Positions 53,148 through 56,198 of a stretch of DNA of 56,198 nt are shown in pieces. The stretch lies in contig CAZMUN010000003.1 of assembly GCA_964569815.1 (NCBI GenBank), positions 1 to 56,198 of the forward strand, read 5' to 3'. The notes beneath the pieces were generated by a model. It was not told where the DNA came from. It ran no database searches and saw nothing but the letters and a program-made list of their open reading frames with translations. The position numbers and the translations under genes are program-made. Each line of letters opens with the position of its first letter. Positions within the stretch are counted from its first letter, which is position 1. Source of the DNA: CAZMUN01 sp964569815. Its GTDB lineage: Archaea; Iainarchaeota; Iainarchaeia; Iainarchaeales; GCA-2688035.

Positions 53148-55049
53148 TTATTTCTTTTCTTCCTTGTCGTCTTTCACTTCATAGTCTGCATCCACTACAT
53201 TGTCTTCAGGGCCTTTTTTTCCGGCTTTCTGTTGGCTTTGGCCCTGCGGCTGCCCTTGACCCTGCTGGCCCTGCTGTTTTTTGGCCTGCTCTTCAGCAGC
53301 CTTCTTGTATATTTCTGAGCCAATTTGCTGCATTTCCTTGTTCAGGGCATCCATTTTGGACTTTATTGCCCCTGTATCTTTTGGCTCTTTTCCCAAAAGC
53401 TCTTTCAGTCCATCGTTGAGCTTTTTCACTGAGTCAAGCTTTTCTTTAGAAACCTTGTCCTTTGACTCTTCCACTACTTTATCGGTTGAATAAGTCAAAG
53501 CATCTGCTTGGTTGACTGTTTCAATTTCCTCTTTTCTTTTCTTGTCTTCTTCGGCAAACTTTTCGGCTTCCTTTTTCATTTTCTCGATTTCCTCGTCCTT
53601 GAGCTTCTGCGAGGCCACTATTTTGATGCTTTGCTCTTTTCCTGTTCCCAGGTCCTTTGCTTTCACATGCACTATTCCGTTTGCGTCTATGTCGAAAGTT
53701 ACCTCTATTTGGGGAACGCCTCTTGGCGCAGGCGGTATTCCCACCAACTGGAACCGGCCCAAGGTCTTGTTGTCTTTGGCCATTTCTCTTTCACCTTGCA
53801 GCACATGTATGTCTACTGCAGGCTGGTTGTCTGCTGCCGTGGAAAAAATCTGGCTTTTTTTGGTCGGAATGGTTGTATTGCGGGAAATTAGCGGCGTTCT
53901 TATTCCACCCAGGGTTTCAATGCCCAAAGTCAAGGGCGTGACATCAAGCAGCAGAACGTCCTTGACTTCTCCGGACAAGACGCCGCCTTGGATTGCTGCT
54001 CCCATTGCCACGCATTCCATTGGGTCTACGCCTCTTTCAACTTTTGTTCCAACGACCTTTTCCACAAATTTTTGCACAGAAGGCATTCTTGTCGGCCCGC
54101 CGACAAGAATTATCCTGTTTATGTCGGCCGGCTGAAGGTTTGCGTCTGCAAGCGCTTGCTGGATTGGCTTTTCGCATTTCTTGATTATTGGGTCAACCAA
54201 TTGCTCGAGCTTGCTTCTGCTGAGCTTCGTTGTGAGGTGTTTTGGGCCGGCCTTGTCGGCGCTAATGTAAGGCAGGTTTATTTCTGTCTCAAAGACAGTG
54301 CTAAGCTCTATTTTGGCTTTTTCTGCTGCTTCACGGAGCCTTTGCATTGCCATGTTGTCTTTGTTCAAATCAACGCCTTGCTCTTTTTTGAATTCGGAAA
54401 CAATGTGGCCTACCAATACCTGGTCCATGTCTGTTCCGCCTAGTTCTGTGTCTCCCGAGGTTGATTTGACTTCAAAGACACCGTCTCCGAATTCCATTAT
54501 GGTAACGTCAAGTGTTCCGCCGCCGAAGTCAAAAACAAGTATTCTCTGGTCTTTTTCCTTTTTGTCCAAGCCGTATGCAAGCGATGCAGCTGTGGGCTCG
54601 TTTACTATTCTTACCACTTCAAGCCCTGCAATCTGGCCTGCGTCCTTGGTGGCTTGCCTTTGGTTGTCGTCAAAGTATGCCGGCACTGTAATGACTGCTT
54701 TTTCGACCTTCTCTCCCAAAAACTCTTCTGCGTCCTTTTTTATTTTCTGCAAGACAAATGCGGAAAGCTGCTGTGGCGTGTATTCCTTTTCGGCTGCCTT
54801 GTATTTAAACCCAGAGCCCATTTTTCTTTTAAATGCCGTAAAGGTGTTTTCTGAGTTGCTTACAGCCTGCCTTTTGGCTGGCTCGCCGACAAGAACCTGG
54901 CCGTCTTTGGTAAATGCAACATAGCTTGGGAACGCCTTTCCGTAAAGGCTTGCTCCCTCAGCGCTTGGAACTATTCTTGGCTTTCCTGCTTCCAAAAAAG
55001 CCGCTGCACTGTTTGATGTCCCTAAATCGATTCCGATTATTTTTGCCAT
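53148..55049 (-). CDS. dnaK: Chaperone DnaK (Hsp70)
   Basis: 633 residues from the ATG at 55049, with GGAGTGAT upstream; an ATG three codons earlier is also in frame. Motifs are IGIDLGTSNSAAA, VITVPAYFDDNQRQATKDAG, VNEPTAASLAYG, VFDFGGGTLDVTI and IILVGGPTRMPSVQ. The substrate domain is followed by a Gly/Gln-rich stretch and the closing EDNVVDADYEVKDD. ATP-dependent folding chaperone, acting with DnaJ and GrpE; archaeal copies are thought to come from bacteria. The insert of Gram-negative-type DnaK seems absent or short. Confidence 0.97.
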   Translation of the reverse strand: MAKIIGIDLGTSNSAAAFLEAGKPRIVPSAEGASLYGKAFPSYVAFTKDGQVLVGEPAKRQAVSNSENTFTAFKRKMGSGFKYKAAEKEYTPQQLSAFVLQKIKKDAEEFLGEKVEKAVITVPAYFDDNQRQATKDAGQIAGLEVVRIVNEPTAASLAYGLDKKEKDQRILVFDFGGGTLDVTIMEFGDGVFEVKSTSGDTELGGTDMDQVLVGHIVSEFKKEQGVDLNKDNMAMQRLREAAEKAKIELSTVFETEINLPYISADKAGPKHLTTKLSRSKLEQLVDPIIKKCEKPIQQALADANLQPADINRIILVGGPTRMPSVQKFVEKVVGTKVERGVDPMECVAMGAAIQGGVLSGEVKDVLLLDVTPLTLGIETLGGIRTPLISRNTTIPTKKSQIFSTAADNQPAVDIHVLQGEREMAKDNKTLGRFQLVGIPPAPRGVPQIEVTFDIDANGIVHVKAKDLGTGKEQSIKIVASQKLKDEEIEKMKKEAEKFAEEDKKRKEEIETVNQADALTYSTDKVVEESKDKVSKEKLDSVKKLNDGLKELLGKEPKDTGAIKSKMDALNKEMQQIGSEIYKKAAEEQAKKQQGQQGQGQPQGQSQQKAGKKGPEDNVVDADYEVKDDKEEKK

Positions 55050-55054
55050 TAAAA

Positions 55055-55135
55055 TCACTCCTTTTTTTTGTTTCCTGTGTAAGGCTGTTCCGGTGCCAGG
55101 TCTTCCGGCAATTCCAAGGGGGTTGGGCTTCTCAT
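55055..55135 (-). CDS. Possible 26-residue ORF linking grpE and dnaK
   Basis: The ATG overlaps the grpE stop (ATGA), and its stop overlaps the GGAGTGA ribosome binding site of dnaK, so the small frame exactly bridges the gap. The predicted product is MRSPTPLELPEDLAPEQPYT followed by GNKKKE. It may be a coupling ORF that keeps ribosomes moving into dnaK. Chance cannot be excluded. Confidence 0.35.
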   Translation of the reverse strand: MRSPTPLELPEDLAPEQPYTGNKKKE

Positions 55136-55620
55136 AACTTGTTCACCTTGACTTTTGCATGCCTTAAAACCATGCCGTTAAACAAATACCCTTTTTGAAA
55201 TTCCTCCAAAACGATTTCGTCCTCTTTTTCTGGTTCCTTGCCCTGCATAACGCATTCATGCAGCATTGGGTCAAACTTTTGCCCAAAGCTTTTTATTTCG
55301 CCCAGGCCGTGCTTTTCAAGCACTGCCAAAAGCTGCTTTTTGATCATTGGAATCCCTTCGTCGTCTTTTGCAGAACCAATGCTGTCCAGTACAGGCAAAA
55401 GCTCTTTTACAAGGCCTGCTTCTGCCACCTTTACAAAATCCTGCTTTTCCTTTTCAAGCCTTTTCCTGCTATTTTCAAATTCAGCCTGTGTCCTCTGCAG
55501 GGTTTCCTTGAGTTCAGCCATTTCCTTTTTCAGGCCTTCTTTTTCAAGGCCCTCTTTCTCCAGTTTCTGGCCTTTTTCAGGCCTTGGTTCCTGGTTTCCG
55601 TCTTTTTTGGCTTCCTTCAA
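55132..55620 (-). CDS. grpE: Nucleotide exchange factor GrpE
   Basis: 162 residues from a TTG at 55620. I chose it because AAAGGTG lies directly upstream and the extra upstream part of the frame runs through the promoter (TTTATTTAAAA). A long coiled coil (about 20-75, KKEMAELKETLQRTQAEFEN) and the beta-wing domain with FDPMLHECVMQ and VLEEFQKGYLFNGMVLRHAK identify GrpE. It releases ADP from DnaK. First gene of the grpE-dnaK-dnaJ operon and divergent from a winged-helix regulator. Confidence 0.94.
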   Translation of the reverse strand: MKEAKKDGNQEPRPEKGQKLEKEGLEKEGLKKEMAELKETLQRTQAEFENSRKRLEKEKQDFVKVAEAGLVKELLPVLDSIGSAKDDEGIPMIKKQLLAVLEKHGLGEIKSFGQKFDPMLHECVMQGKEPEKEDEIVLEEFQKGYLFNGMVLRHAKVKVNKL

Positions 55621-55640
55621 AAAAACACCTTTGATTAAAA

Positions 55641-55684
55641 CGTTTAAACTTTTAAATAAATCTTTAAACAAAACCTTTATATTC
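55641..55684. promoter_or_regulatory. Divergent grpE / regulator promoters with TTTAAAC repeats
   Basis: TTTAAAC occurs at 55642-55648 and 55662-55668, 20 bp (two helical turns) apart, flanking the grpE TATA-like box (TTTAAATAAAT on the plus strand). The TATA-like box of the divergent gene (CTTTATATTC, 55675-55684) is next to them, 27 nt before its ATG. The arrangement fits an operator for the divergently encoded regulator. Confidence 0.4.
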
Positions 55685-55706
55685 TTTTCCCAATCTTTTT
55701 CTTTTT

Positions 55707-56141
55707 ATGCGGGACAAACAAGGCAGGCGCGCCTCTTTTCAGATTGTCATAAGGCGTGTTGAAAGGCCTTTTTCAGATTCCTTGGAAAAGGAATTTGAAT
55801 GGCTTTGCCGTTCCCTGGGCTTTTTGGAACCGATTGACCGCGGCAAGACGGCCTCAAGCATTTTTCGCGAGATAGTGAAGGCAACTGAAAAAGGAATGCC
55901 TTTGACAAGCAGCCAAATTGCCGACAGAGTCAAAATGTCCCGCGGTTCTGTTGTAAACCATTTGAACAATTTGCAAAGGTCTGGCTTGGTTGTAAGGCAG
56001 GGCAGGCACTATTTTGCAAGAAGCCGTTCAATGTTTCGCACCATTGAAGAAATTGAGGAGGACATTGACCGAATATTTGCAAGAATGAAGAGAACTGCCC
56101 GTGAAATAGACCAGGACCTTGGAATAGCCTTGGAAGAGTAA
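55707..56141 (+). CDS. Winged-helix transcriptional regulator, candidate heat-shock regulator
   Basis: 144 residues. A winged helix-turn-helix runs from about 60 to 105 (SSQIADRVKMSRGSVVNHLN, then RSGLVVRQGRHYFARS), and a helical, probably dimerising tail follows (MFRTIEEIEEDIDRIFARMK). It resembles ArsR/MarR-type regulators. The gene is divergent from grpE-dnaK-dnaJ, which suggests that it controls that operon, as Phr does for heat-shock genes in Pyrococcus; this is inference from position. Leaderless start behind a TATA box. Confidence 0.82.
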   Translation: MRDKQGRRASFQIVIRRVERPFSDSLEKEFEWLCRSLGFLEPIDRGKTASSIFREIVKATEKGMPLTSSQIADRVKMSRGSVVNHLNNLQRSGLVVRQGRHYFARSRSMFRTIEEIEEDIDRIFARMKRTAREIDQDLGIALEE

Positions 56142-56191
56142 AACTTGTGAGGCTCAAATTTTTATACCTGAAAGCTCTTCTTATTTGCTGA

Positions 56192-56198
56192 ATGGCTC
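56192..56198 (+). CDS. Start of the next gene (truncated by the window)
   Basis: An ATG followed by GCT lies about 30 nt after a TATA-like AAATTTTTATACC (56157-56169), the same leaderless layout as hel308. Too little is visible to say more. Confidence 0.35.

Noticed and set aside
1..56198. tRNA, rRNA or insertion-sequence genes.
   Set aside because: All gaps are short; I saw no cloverleaf (GTTCRANNC with matching acceptor), no rRNA signature and no transposase or terminal repeats.

Overview
The window reads as a piece of an archaeal chromosome, almost completely coding, with short gaps, TATA boxes about 27 nt ahead of many (often leaderless) starts, and GGTG/GGAGG ribosome binding sites ahead of others. 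The diagnostic archaeal genes are both subunits of DNA polymerase D, Orc1/Cdc6, SepF, nascent-polypeptide-associated complex, ribosomal proteins eS1 (S3Ae) and uS15, Bud32, Hel308, CDP-archaeol synthase, UPF0147, SecF followed by SecD, and a Nog1-type GTPase. PolD excludes Crenarchaeota. Compact intergenic regions, bacterial-type DnaK/DnaJ/GrpE and many unassignable surface proteins fit a DPANN-type lineage (Diapherotrites/Micrarchaeota-like), but that placement is inference.

Layout. 1-4.9 kb: four genes for secreted or membrane-anchored proteins, two ending in a PVPExP + transmembrane + basic tail that looks like an archaeosortase sorting signal. 4.9-9.0 kb: NAC, an unknown coiled-coil protein, Hel308 helicase, a radical SAM protein. 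9.1-24.5 kb: a cell-surface locus of giant multidomain proteins (1488, 583, 787 and 2227 residues); the 2227-residue protein looks like a fusion of the 1488- and 787-residue architectures, and the two giant genes share a promoter element. 24.5-25.5 kb: a prepilin-peptidase-like A24 protease. 25.6-28.8 kb: the most interesting region, a compact cluster with an HxsD-family protein, a second small HxsD-like protein, an HxsB-type radical SAM/SPASM enzyme, a 75-residue peptide ending in His-Xaa-Ser repeats (HxsA-like), and another radical SAM enzyme. It is read here as an archaeal His-Xaa-Ser (HXS) peptide-modification system.

28.9-33.6 kb: a membrane-anchored Cys-rich protein, a HemN/HemW-like radical SAM protein divergent from a UbiU/UbiV-like pair of U32 proteins, and a tail-anchored protein. 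33.7-41.8 kb: division and replication block, with SepF divergent from Orc1/Cdc6 across a 255-bp AT-rich gap (candidate origin), PolD large and small subunits, UPF0147, and a Nog1-like GTPase. 41.9-46.4 kb: SecF-SecD, converging on an archaeosortase-CarS operon, followed by a DUF92 membrane protein. 46.4-50.9 kb: eS1, a 38-residue microprotein, uS15 with a long Lys/Glu-rich extension, Bud32, and ValS. 51-56 kb: a SdpI/DUF1648 membrane protein and the grpE-dnaK-dnaJ heat-shock operon, divergent from a winged-helix regulator. The next gene starts at the very end.

Working together: the archaeosortase, CarS, Sec translocon and secreted proteins suggest one export, processing and lipid-anchoring pathway. 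HXS enzymes would modify the small His-Xaa-Ser peptide. All functional assignments come from reading motifs by eye; no database search was run.
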